64,000 nucleotides of DNA from NCBI GenBank assembly GCA_963835735.1, contig CAWIGP010000007.1, positions 124,001-188,000 on the forward strand, written 5' to 3'. The translations under genes were made by a program, and so were the position numbers. This DNA is from DASQMT01 sp963835735. Its GTDB lineage: Bacteria > Actinomycetota > Thermoleophilia > Solirubrobacterales > Solirubrobacteraceae. How positions within the stretch are numbered: the stretch's first letter is position 1; each line of letters starts with the position of its first letter. This document shows, one piece after another, positions 25,852 through 33,215 of this stretch. A model generated the notes under the pieces. That model saw only the letters and a program-made list of their open reading frames with translations. It was not told the origin of the DNA and made no database searches.

Positions 25852-26462
25852 CGCGGCCGCGGCTCCGCCGCCAGGCGCAGCCCGAGCCCGACGAGCAGCG
25901 TCCCGGTCACGGCCTCGATCGCGCGCCTGACGCGCGGACGGCGCAGCGTGGCTCCGATCCGCTCCAGCGCAACCGCGTAGAGCGCCAGCCACAGCCAGGT
26001 GAGCGCGCAGAACAGCAGGCCGAAGCCGAGCATCAGCCAGAACGAGGTGCCGCCGAACTGCGGCAGCAGGCTGGTGAAGAACGCGGCCATCTTCGGGTTG
26101 CTCAGGTCGCTGATCAGGCCCTGCCGGTACGCGCCGGCGCGCGCCAGCCGCGGGGCGGTCGGGGCCGCGGGCTCGACGCGCCGGAACGCGGCGTAAAGCG
26201 CGTGCAGGCCGAGGTAGGCGAGATAAGCCGCGCCGGCGAACTTGACGACCAGGAACGCCGGCTCGGACGCGACCAGCACCGCCGTCAGCCCGGCGCTGGC
26301 CGCGACCGTCCAGCACGCCTGGCCGGAGACCACGCCGAGCGCGGTCAGCAACCCGGCGCGCCGGCCGCCGAGCAGGGTGCCGCGGATCGTCACCGCGGTG
26401 TCGGGGCCGGGCGTGACGATCACGAGCACCGCCACGCCCAGGAACGCAAGGAGCTGGCTCAC
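25848..26462 (-). CDS. LysE/RhtB-family amino-acid exporter
   Basis: A six-helix membrane protein of about 204 residues. It shows the family N-terminus AVLVIVTPGPDTAVTIRGTLLGGRRAG (first 20: VIVTPGPDTAVTIRGTLLGG), the FAGAAYLAYLGLHAL segment and the NPKMAAFFTSLLPQF motif, all typical of LysE/RhtB. Members export lysine, homoserine, threonine or related metabolites; the cargo here is unknown. I prefer the GTG at 26462 (MSQLLAFLGV), preceded by GGAGG, over the TTG at 26471. It ends by overlapping the convergent LLM gene. Confidence 0.85.
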   Translation of the reverse strand: MSQLLAFLGVAVLVIVTPGPDTAVTIRGTLLGGRRAGLLTALGVVSGQACWTVAASAGLTAVLVASEPAFLVVKFAGAAYLAYLGLHALYAAFRRVEPAAPTAPRLARAGAYRQGLISDLSNPKMAAFFTSLLPQFGGTSFWLMLGFGLLFCALTWLWLALYAVALERIGATLRRPRVRRAIEAVTGTLLVGLGLRLAAEPRPR

Positions 26463-26486
26463 GCCCTCCAAGTATGCGTCAAGCGC

Positions 26487-27128
26487 TCACGACCACGGCA
26501 GCGGCGGCGGCTGCGGGACGCGGAACTCTCCGAGATCGTCGATCAGGCCGCCGAGCTTCTCGAGCATCCCGTCCGCCTGCTCGCGCGTGAGGTGACCGTC
26601 CTCGACGGCCCTGTCGAAGCGCTCCTTCAGGGTGGACCTGACCGCGTCGCGGACGTCGTCGACCGACTTGCCCTCCGCCTCGGCGATCTGCTCGAGCGAG
26701 TCGCCGTCGCGCAGCCGGTCGACCAGCTCGTCGCGGCTGATGCCGAGCGCCTTGGCAGCGCTCTCGATCAGCTCGATCGGCCCGCCGCCGCGATGCGGCG
26801 AGACATGGAAGCGGAGCTCGGGCTTGCCGAACCGCGCTCCGGGGCCGAGCACCGTGCCCATCTCGCTGCGGTGCTTCTTGATCGCGTCGGCCTGCTCCTG
26901 CGTCAGCCGGCCGGCCTTCACGTCGGCGTCGAGCTGGGCCTCCTCGGCCTCCGAGAGCGCCGCACGCAGCTCGGATGGCGTGACGTCGAGCCGGTCGGCG
27001 GCGTCGGCGAGCACGGCGTCCTCGCGCTCCTTGGGATCGTCCGATGTGGTGGTGGCCACTGCGACGCCCGTGCCGGCGGCCGCGAGCGCGCCGGCCGTGG
27101 CCAGGGCGGCGATGCGTGTGCGTCTCAT
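26487..27128 (-). CDS. exported helical protein, unknown function
   Basis: A 213-residue protein with a signal peptide (RIAALATAGALAAAGTGVAVA), so it is exported. The mature part is highly charged and helical and holds repeated short motifs of the form LTQEQADAI and LTREQADGM, each next to a helix, plus RDGDSLEQIAEAEGKSVDDV, which resembles a small helix-turn-helix-like repeat of secreted actinobacterial proteins. No enzyme motif is visible. The start at 27128 is an ATG without a clear ribosome site. Confidence 0.7.
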   Translation of the reverse strand: MRRTRIAALATAGALAAAGTGVAVATTTSDDPKEREDAVLADAADRLDVTPSELRAALSEAEEAQLDADVKAGRLTQEQADAIKKHRSEMGTVLGPGARFGKPELRFHVSPHRGGGPIELIESAAKALGISRDELVDRLRDGDSLEQIAEAEGKSVDDVRDAVRSTLKERFDRAVEDGHLTREQADGMLEKLGGLIDDLGEFRVPQPPPLPWS

Positions 27129-27203
27129 GCCCCGTCACGATCCGGACCGGACGTTAATGCCACCGTGCCGGAACCTGAGAATCGGCGAAGAGAACCAGGA
27201 GGC

Positions 27204-27317
27204 GTGTCGTGCTGGCTCGAGGACGTCGGCAACGCGGCCGTCTTCGCCGCCTCGGACTGGGGTCGCAGCATGACGGCGGCGATCGTCAACGTCAGCTGCG
27301 GCGCGCTGATCGACTAG
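27204..27317 (+). pseudogene. C-terminal remnant of a short-chain dehydrogenase/reductase
   Basis: A 37-codon frame encodes LEDVGNAAVFAASDWGRSM and then VNVSCGALID. This is the last strand-helix-strand of a short-chain dehydrogenase/reductase (the DVGNAAVFLASD and NVxxG pattern). No Rossmann fold or catalytic Tyr-Lys lies upstream, so it is a leftover of a deleted gene. GGAGG stands before the GTG at 27204, probably by chance. It overlaps the stop of the next gene on the other strand. Confidence 0.6.
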
Positions 27318-28195
27318 GGCCGCTTGGGCGCCAGCCGCTTGGAGAGCTCCTCGAGCCGGTCGCGCAGGATCTTCGCGCTGGTCGAGCTGTACTTGCGCAG
27401 CTCGTGCGAGCCGGAGCTGCCGAGGATGAGGCTCTTCTCCATGATCCCGGTCGCGTCGTGGTCGATCGCGGCGAGCGAGGTGTTGTGGCCGAGCGCGTGG
27501 CCGAGCTCGTGGAGGATGAGGTCGGCGAGCACCGCCGAAGCCGACGCGGAGCCCGCGCCCGACTTCTTGAGCTCCTTCAGCGGCGCCTCGCTGCTCACGA
27601 ATCCGACGCTCTGGCTTCTGCGGCGCCGCGCATCCGGGGCGAATCCAAGGTCCACGCCGCCCTCGCTGGCCAGGCTCTTCTTGAACTTCTCCTGGAACTG
27701 CGCACGCTCCTTCTCGTTCATCGGGATGTACTGCCACATGACCTCGACCGCGTGCTCGGCGTCCTTGCCGCTCGTGATGAAGATCAGGAACGTGTTGCTG
27801 CCCAGCGCGCGGGTGAAGTCGTCGTTGCGCGCCGGCGCGGACTTGACGTAGCGGACGTCGAAGCCGGCCTTCACCGCGTCGTCGCCGCTGTCCTTGGTGA
27901 TGCGCAGCAGTTCCTTCCTGATCGCGGGCAGCGCGTCCTCGACGACGCTGGCCGCGAGGCCGTGCTTGCCCTCGTCGGCGATCAGCAGCCGGAACACCGG
28001 CGCGACGCCCTGCGCCGGCTTGTCGTCCTCCGTGGCTCCCTTCTCGCGGCGCGCGAGCACGCGCTGCGCCGCGCGGTTGCCGACCAGTCGCTGCAGCGCG
28101 AGCAGGTCGGCGGGCTGCGGCGCCGAGCGCCGCCCGGCGGGAGATCCCGCGCGGCCGCCGGACCGGCCGCCGGGCCGGTGCACTCGATAGCCCAT
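27314..28195 (-). CDS. zinc-metalloprotease-like protein with eCIS-cargo-type N-terminal motif
   Basis: A 293-residue protein. Residues about 28-50 read LLALQRLVGNRAAQRVLARR, a segment found at the N-terminus of DUF4157-type and other proteins linked to extracellular contractile injection systems (eCIS). The middle is unrecognised. At about 230-242 is HELGHALGHN, an HExxHxxGH zinc site, followed by GIMEKS, which could be a Met-turn; together they suggest a zincin peptidase. There is no signal peptide. No contractile-sheath, tube or baseplate gene is in the window. It may be a delivered toxin or an orphan cargo; substrate unknown. Confidence 0.65.
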   Translation of the reverse strand: MGYRVHRPGGRSGGRAGSPAGRRSAPQPADLLALQRLVGNRAAQRVLARREKGATEDDKPAQGVAPVFRLLIADEGKHGLAASVVEDALPAIRKELLRITKDSGDDAVKAGFDVRYVKSAPARNDDFTRALGSNTFLIFITSGKDAEHAVEVMWQYIPMNEKERAQFQEKFKKSLASEGGVDLGFAPDARRRRSQSVGFVSSEAPLKELKKSGAGSASASAVLADLILHELGHALGHNTSLAAIDHDATGIMEKSLILGSSGSHELRKYSSTSAKILRDRLEELSKRLAPKRP

Positions 28196-28247
28196 GCGGC
28201 ACCCATGATCTCCACGTCCGCGCGGCCGGTCAACCGCGCGCGCCGAT

Positions 28248-29087
28248 TCACCCGGTCAGGCGCCGCAGGGCGGCCCGCACGCAGCCCGGCCGCTCGAACC
28301 AGGGGAAGTGCCCGGCGCCCTCCACGACGTCGAGCCAGGCACCGGGAATGGCCCGCGCCGTCGCGCCCGCGGCCGCGTCGTTCGGCATCGGGCTGCGCGC
28401 TCCCGCCAGAAACCCGAACGGGACGCGCACATCGGCGACCGTCGCCTCCAGTTGCGGCAGCGCGGCGGTCATCGACGCGTACACGCCCGCATACGAGGGC
28501 ACCGACATCCTCGGGTCACCGAACGGCATGACGTGGTCGCGCGAGGCGAAGTACGCGGGCCAGACGAGCCGAAAGCTCTCCTGGGCGGCGTCAGCGCCGC
28601 CCTCCCCGCGCAGCGCCTGCTGGTCCAGCGCCTCCGCGCGCTCCACGTCGTCGTCCGGCGTGCGGCGCAGAACCTCGGCCTCGAACGCCGCGAGGCCGCC
28701 GTCGCCGACCGCGCCGAGCGGCTCGACGGCCAGACCGCCGAGTAGCCGCTCCGGCGCCGCGACCGCCACGTGCAGCAGCAGGTGCCCGCCCCACGAGTGC
28801 CCCACGACCCAGGCCGCGTCCCAGCCGAGCGCGTCCATGACCGCCAACACATCGCCGACCTCGCGCTCGACCTCGAACGGTCCCTCGAGCGTCGACGGCT
28901 CGATGCCGCGCTGCTGATACAGCGCGACCCGGTGGTCGGCTCCGAGCTCCTCCACGAGGCCGTCGAGGTACTCGCACGACATCCCCGGCCCACCATGGAG
29001 CAGCAGCACGCGCGGGCCGTCGCCGTCGCCGACCCACCCTCCGAGCGACCCGCCTGGAACGGCCGCGCTGAACGCCGAGCGCTCCAC
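28248..29087 (-). CDS. alpha/beta hydrolase (proline-iminopeptidase-like)
   Basis: A 279-residue alpha/beta hydrolase. It has the oxyanion strand VLLLHGGPGMSCEYLDGL, nucleophile elbow VVGHSWGGHLLLHVA (Ser at about 110), a lid domain, and the acid and His in VPFGFLAGARSPMP and EGAGHFPWFERPG. HGGPG is typical of prolyl iminopeptidases and relatives, but a peptidase role is not proven. The GTG at 29087 is used because upstream residues are not family-like. The DsrE gene ends five bases upstream on the same strand, so the two are probably co-transcribed. Confidence 0.85.
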   Translation of the reverse strand: MERSAFSAAVPGGSLGGWVGDGDGPRVLLLHGGPGMSCEYLDGLVEELGADHRVALYQQRGIEPSTLEGPFEVEREVGDVLAVMDALGWDAAWVVGHSWGGHLLLHVAVAAPERLLGGLAVEPLGAVGDGGLAAFEAEVLRRTPDDDVERAEALDQQALRGEGGADAAQESFRLVWPAYFASRDHVMPFGDPRMSVPSYAGVYASMTAALPQLEATVADVRVPFGFLAGARSPMPNDAAAGATARAIPGAWLDVVEGAGHFPWFERPGCVRAALRRLTG

Positions 29088-29091
29088 GGTC

Positions 29092-29457
29092 TCAGTAGCT
29101 GAAGACGGTGTGCGGCCCGTCGCCCAGCCACTCCCACATCGGCGTCGCCCCGGCCAGGCGGGAGTTGGCCACGAAGCCGCCCTCGTCGAGCTTGCGCGCC
29201 TTGACGCAGATCGGGCACACGAGCAGCTCGCCGCCACCCTGTCCGAACTGCTCGAACAGCCGCGCGAGCGGCGGGCACCCGTCGCACGCGACGCCCTCGG
29301 CATGGCCGGGCAGCGCGAGCCGGACGGCTTCCTTGGTCAGGAACATCGCGACGTCGTTGCCGCGCTCCAGCGCCGCGCCGGCGACCAGGAACGCGACCGT
29401 GACGCGCTCGCTGTCCTCCAGACCCGTCGCCAGGTTGATCAGCACCTTCTCGGCCAT
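29092..29457 (-). CDS. DsrE-family protein
   Basis: A 121-residue DsrE/DsrF-like protein with the fold pattern KVLINLATGLEDSERVTVAF and ERGNDVAMFLTKEAVRLALPG. It contains Cys residues in VACDGCPPL and LVCPICVKARKL that could carry sulfur or bind metal. Relatives take part in sulfur transfer, but many stand-alone members have no known role. The ATG at 29457 has an AAGGAGG ribosome site. It is followed by an alpha/beta hydrolase gene and diverges from an MBL hydrolase. Confidence 0.82.
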   Translation of the reverse strand: MAEKVLINLATGLEDSERVTVAFLVAGAALERGNDVAMFLTKEAVRLALPGHAEGVACDGCPPLARLFEQFGQGGGELLVCPICVKARKLDEGGFVANSRLAGATPMWEWLGDGPHTVFSY

Positions 29458-29510
29458 GGCCGTCGTCCTCCTTGTCGATTCGGCGGACGGGGATCCTAAG
29501 CTCCCGGCGC

Positions 29511-30500
29511 ATGCTCCCGCAGGGGATCCACCGCATCGCGCTCCCGACGCCGTTCCAGATCGGCGACGTCAACACGTGGCTGCTGCGCGGCGAGCCGCTG
29601 ACGCTGGTCGACGCCGGCCCGCTGATGGACGAGACGGAGGCGCGGCTGGAGCAGGAGCTCGCCGCGCTCGGCGTCGCGGTCGAGGACCTCGAGCTGATCT
29701 TCCTCACCCACCAGCACGACGACCACGTCGGCCTCGCGGGCGAGCTGCGGCGCCGCTCGGGTGCCGAGGTGGCCGGCACCGCGGCGCTCGCGGCATTCCT
29801 GGCCGACACCGGCGCGAGCATGGATGCCGACGACGCCTACTCGGTCGCGCTGATGCGCCGGCACGGCGTGACCGAGAAGACCGTCGAGGCGCTGGAGGGG
29901 ATCAGCCGCGCGTTCCGCCGCTTCGTCGGCGACGTGGCGGTCGGGCGGATCGTCGCCGACGGCGAGGATCTGCGCGCCGGCGGGCGGGAGTGGCGTGTGC
30001 GAGAGCGGCCCGGCCACAGCCCGACCGACACGGTGCTGGCGTCGGACGGCGTGCTGATCGCCGGCGACCACCTGCTGGAGCACATCTCGTCGAACCCGGT
30101 CGCGCACGTGCCGATCGGCGCGCCCGGCCCGGCCGGCCTGGCGGCATCGCCCGAGCGGCCGCGCACGCTGGTCACGTACGCGGCGTCGCTGCGCGCGACC
30201 GCCGCCGACGACAGCGGCGAGCTGATCCTGCCGGGCCACGGCGACCCGTTCTCGGGCGCCGCCGGGCTGGTCGAGACGCGGCTGGCGATGCACGACCGGC
30301 GCGCGCAGAAGATCCTCGACGCGCTGACGCGCCCGCGCAGCGCCGCCGACGTCGGGCGCGAGCTCTGGCGGAACGTCCCGGTGACCCAGGCCTACCTGGT
30401 GCTGTCCGAGGTGCTCGGCCACCTCGACCTGCTGGAGCTGCGCGGGGCCGTGCGGGAAGAGGAGCGGGACGGCGTCGTGCTCTACGCACGCGCGGCCTGA
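29511..30500 (+). CDS. metallo-beta-lactamase-fold hydrolase
   Basis: A 329-residue MBL-fold enzyme. The metal motif is FLTHQHDDHVGLAGE (HxHxDH), with a later His in RPGHSPTDTVL and the metal Asp in LIAGDHLLEHI, and a C-terminal His in LPGHGDPFSGA. A winged-helix-like C-terminal domain follows, as in the LACTB2/flavin-free MBL group acting on thioesters or RNA-like esters. The ATG at 29511 is eight bases after TAAGCT (29497-29502), suggesting leaderless expression. The next gene starts on its last base (ATGA), so they are coupled. Confidence 0.87.
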   Translation: MLPQGIHRIALPTPFQIGDVNTWLLRGEPLTLVDAGPLMDETEARLEQELAALGVAVEDLELIFLTHQHDDHVGLAGELRRRSGAEVAGTAALAAFLADTGASMDADDAYSVALMRRHGVTEKTVEALEGISRAFRRFVGDVAVGRIVADGEDLRAGGREWRVRERPGHSPTDTVLASDGVLIAGDHLLEHISSNPVAHVPIGAPGPAGLAASPERPRTLVTYAASLRATAADDSGELILPGHGDPFSGAAGLVETRLAMHDRRAQKILDALTRPRSAADVGRELWRNVPVTQAYLVLSEVLGHLDLLELRGAVREEERDGVVLYARAA

Positions 30501-30889
30501 TGCGCGGGCACTGGCTCAAGGCGATCGGGCACGCGGGCGGGCCGCTCGCCGAGACGTGGCTCGCCGACCGGCCCGGGCTGCTCGAACGCACCGGCTTCCC
30601 GCGCCGGCCGCGGATCGTGCCCGGCGACAGGCTCGTCTACTACGCCTCGATCTGGCGGCGCGTGTTCGCGGTCGTCGAGGCCGTCGGCGAGCCGGAACTG
30701 CGCGAGCATCCGCGCTGGCCGTGGACGATCGCCGTCGAGCCGCTGCTGGTCGTCCCGGTGCTGGACGCCGCCCCGCCGGTGGAGGCGATCGGCGTCGCGG
30801 CGCGGTCGATGAGCCAGCACTCGCATATCCGCATCGGTCCCGAGCACTACGAGCGCGCGGTGCTGGCGCTCGCCTCCGTGGCCATGTAA
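30500..30889 (+). CDS. PUA/EVE-like hypothetical protein
   Basis: A 129-residue protein of unknown function. GHWLKAIGHAGG at the start, IVPGDRLVYYASIWRRVFAV in the middle and RIGPEHYERAVLALA at the end suggest a small EVE/PUA-like beta barrel, a fold that often binds modified nucleic-acid bases; this is a weak, pattern-based reading. The ATG at 30500 overlaps the stop of the MBL gene. Its own stop codon (TAA at 30887-30889) forms part of the -10 box of the next gene. Confidence 0.6.
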   Translation: MRGHWLKAIGHAGGPLAETWLADRPGLLERTGFPRRPRIVPGDRLVYYASIWRRVFAVVEAVGEPELREHPRWPWTIAVEPLLVVPVLDAAPPVEAIGVAARSMSQHSHIRIGPEHYERAVLALASVAM

Positions 30890-30907
30890 GATGAGAACGT
30901 GTCTCAT
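30887..30907 (+). promoter_or_regulatory. leaderless promoter and palindromic operator over the start of the TrxR-like gene
   Basis: TAAGAT (30887-30892) is exactly six bases before the GTG at 30899. ATGAGA (30891-30896) and TCTCAT (30902-30907) form an inverted repeat centred on ACGTG that covers both the -10 box and the start codon. A repressor bound here would block both transcription and initiation. The regulator is unknown. Confidence 0.6.
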
Positions 30908-31849
30908 TTGCATGACTGTCTGGTCATAGGCGGCGGAGCCGCCGGACTCAACGCAGCGCTCGTCCTCGGCCGCGCCCGCCGCGACGTGCTGCTGATCGAC
31001 GCCGGGCGCCAGAGCAACCTGCCGGCCCACGCGGTCGGCGGCCTGCTCGCCCAGGAGGGAACGGCGCCGTCGGAGCTGTATGCCGCGGCACGCGCGCAGC
31101 TCAAGCATTACCCGAGCGTGCGCGTCGAGCGCGGCGAGGCGAGCGTGGTCGAGCGGCTCGACGACGGCGTGTTCCACGCACGCCTCGGCGGCGGCGGCGG
31201 CGAGGCGAGGGCGCGGCGCGTGCTGCTCGCCGCCGGCATGGACTATGCGCGGCCCGAGCTGCCCGGTGTCGCCGAGCGCTGGGGCGGCGCCGTCTTCCAT
31301 TGCCCGTTCTGCCACGGCTGGGAGGTCCGGGACGGGGCGCTCGCGGTGCTGGCAGACGGGGAGGCAGGCGTCCACGTGGCGCTCCTGCTGCGCTGCTGGA
31401 GCGACGACGTCGTGCTGGTCGGCGACGGTGTCGACGACGCGGGCCGCGCGAAACTCGAAGCCGCCGGGATCCCGATCGACACGCGGCGCGTCGTCGCCGT
31501 CCGTGGCGAGCGCGCGACGCTGGTGTTCGAGGACGGATCAGAGCTGCCGCGCGACGGCGTGCTCGTCCCCGCGCCGCTGCGGCAACGCTCGACGCTGGCC
31601 ACGGCGCTCGGCGTGGAGCTCGCGCCGGCCGGGACGATCGTCGTAGACGAGTTCGGTCGCACCTCGGTGCCGGGGGTGTTCGCCGCCGGCGACGTCGCCG
31701 GGACGATCTCGATGGTGGCCGCCGCGCTCGGAGCCGGTGCGACGACGGGCGCGTTCATCCACCACAGCCTGCTCGCGGAGGAGCACGACCTCCCGTTCCC
31801 GCCGGGCGCTAAGACGCCGTCCGAGGCGCCCGCGGCAGCCGCACGGTGA
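30899..31849 (+). CDS. thioredoxin-reductase-like FAD/NAD(P) oxidoreductase
   Basis: A 316-residue two-domain flavoprotein. FAD binds at LVIGGGAAGLNAALVLGRAR (about residues 8-27), the redox-active Cys pair is in FHCPFCHGWEV (about 135), and the C-terminal FAD signature is TSVPGVFAAGDVAGTIS. The NADPH site is atypical: the loop after the CxxC reads ALAVLADGEAGVHVALLL, without a normal GxGxxA, so the electron donor is uncertain. Such proteins reduce thioredoxin-like partners or form part of ferredoxin-NADP reductases. It is led by a probable leaderless promoter with an operator and converges with the redox kinase below, overlapping by 41 bases. Confidence 0.82.
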   Translation: MSHLHDCLVIGGGAAGLNAALVLGRARRDVLLIDAGRQSNLPAHAVGGLLAQEGTAPSELYAAARAQLKHYPSVRVERGEASVVERLDDGVFHARLGGGGGEARARRVLLAAGMDYARPELPGVAERWGGAVFHCPFCHGWEVRDGALAVLADGEAGVHVALLLRCWSDDVVLVGDGVDDAGRAKLEAAGIPIDTRRVVAVRGERATLVFEDGSELPRDGVLVPAPLRQRSTLATALGVELAPAGTIVVDEFGRTSVPGVFAAGDVAGTISMVAAALGAGATTGAFIHHSLLAEEHDLPFPPGAKTPSEAPAAAAR

Positions 31850-33215
31850 ACGTCGTCGCGCCCGGGCGGGAGGTCAGCCGCAGCTCGCCCTCGTGGCGCT
31901 CGCGCACGATACGGCGTGCCGTGTCGAGCCCGAGCCCGGTGCCCGACCCGATCGCCTTGGTGGTGAAGAACGGCTCGAACACCTGGCGCTGCGCGTCCTC
32001 CGGGATGCCCGGCCCGTCGTCGCTGATCGTCACCTCGACGCCGGTCTCGTTCCACGGCGCGGTGGCGATCCGGATCGTGCCGGAGTCGCCGAGCGCGTCG
32101 ATCGCGTTGTCGAGCAGGTTCGTCCAGACCTGATTGAGCTCGGACCCGTACACGCACACGCGCGGGAGATCGTCGGCGTAGTCGCGCTCGACCGCGATGT
32201 GCGTGTGCTTGAGCTTGTGGTTGAGGATCGTGAGCGTCGCCTCGATTCCCTCGTGCACGTCGATCTCCTGCAGCGCTGCGCGGTCCATGTACGTGTAGGC
32301 CTTGATCGCCTGCACCAGGTCGCCCATGCGGTCGGTGGCGTCGCGCAGATCCTCGGTCAGCGAGTGCGCGGCGATCGAGGCGGCGACCCAGCGCACCGCC
32401 GCCGGAAGCGCCGGGCCGGCCAGGCGCGCGACGTCCTCGAGCCAGTCGGCGTCGAGCCCGGCGGCCGCCAGCGGCTCGGCCAGCCGCCAGGCGTCGGGCA
32501 CGCCGCGCGCCTCGAGCAGCTCGCCCATCTCGTCCTCCGCGTCCGCCGTGTCGAGCGCGCCGCGCCCGGCTGCCGCCCTGGCCCGCGCCATCGCGTCGCG
32601 CTGCAGCGCGACGAGCCCCGCCGCCTCGGTCCGCTCCATGCCGGACTCGACGAACTCGCCGACTACGCCGCCGAGCGTGTCCATCGCCTCGCCCAGCACC
32701 GCCGTCGTCCGCTTCGCCGCCGCGACCGGGTTGTTGAGCTCGTGGGCCAGCCCGGCCGACATTCGCCCGAGCGCCGCGAGCTTCTCGCGCTGGTGCTCGG
32801 CGCCCTGGATCCGGGAGAGGACGGGCCCGAACACGCTGAGCACCCGGTCGAAGGCGAGCGGCGTGGCGCACAGCAGCGTGCGGAAGGGATCGGGCTCGAT
32901 CAGCCCGATCCGGCAGCGTTCGGTGGCCCGCAGCGTCACGCGCGCCTGCGAGACGCTGAGCGCGGCGATCGCGCCGACCCACGTCGGCGCCTGGTGGAAG
33001 TGGTCGTGCTCCTCGCGCCCGTCGACGACCAGGTAGCCGTCGATGCGCCCCTCGACCAGCAGCTTGAACGCGACCTTCCGCTCGCCGGTCTGCATGACCA
33101 GCTCGCCGGGCTCGTACCAGCGCTCCTCGGTGGCGGCCGCCCACCGCTCCAGCGTGGGCTCGTCGACGCCGTCGAACAGGTCGATCCGCTGCAGGTCGGC
33201 GACCGTGATCGTCAT
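31809..33215 (-). CDS. sensor histidine kinase with cyclic-nucleotide-binding-type domain
   Basis: A 468-residue soluble kinase. Residues about 10-125 form a cNMP-binding (Crp-like) domain (IDLFDGVDEPTLERWAAATE, then ALSVSQARVTLRATERC). A dimerisation domain has the phospho-His in RMSAGLAHELNNPVAAAKR (about 160), with a long helical insert before an HATPase domain (NLLDNAIDALGD, DDGPGIPED, GSGTGLGLDTARRI). The ATG at 33215 overlaps the stop of the response-regulator/TrxR fusion (33212-33215), so kinase and fusion are surely partners. The ligand is unknown; in relatives the cNMP domain need not bind cAMP. Confidence 0.87.
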   Translation of the reverse strand: MTITVADLQRIDLFDGVDEPTLERWAAATEERWYEPGELVMQTGERKVAFKLLVEGRIDGYLVVDGREEHDHFHQAPTWVGAIAALSVSQARVTLRATERCRIGLIEPDPFRTLLCATPLAFDRVLSVFGPVLSRIQGAEHQREKLAALGRMSAGLAHELNNPVAAAKRTTAVLGEAMDTLGGVVGEFVESGMERTEAAGLVALQRDAMARARAAAGRGALDTADAEDEMGELLEARGVPDAWRLAEPLAAAGLDADWLEDVARLAGPALPAAVRWVAASIAAHSLTEDLRDATDRMGDLVQAIKAYTYMDRAALQEIDVHEGIEATLTILNHKLKHTHIAVERDYADDLPRVCVYGSELNQVWTNLLDNAIDALGDSGTIRIATAPWNETGVEVTISDDGPGIPEDAQRQVFEPFFTTKAIGSGTGLGLDTARRIVRERHEGELRLTSRPGATTFTVRLPRAPRTAS

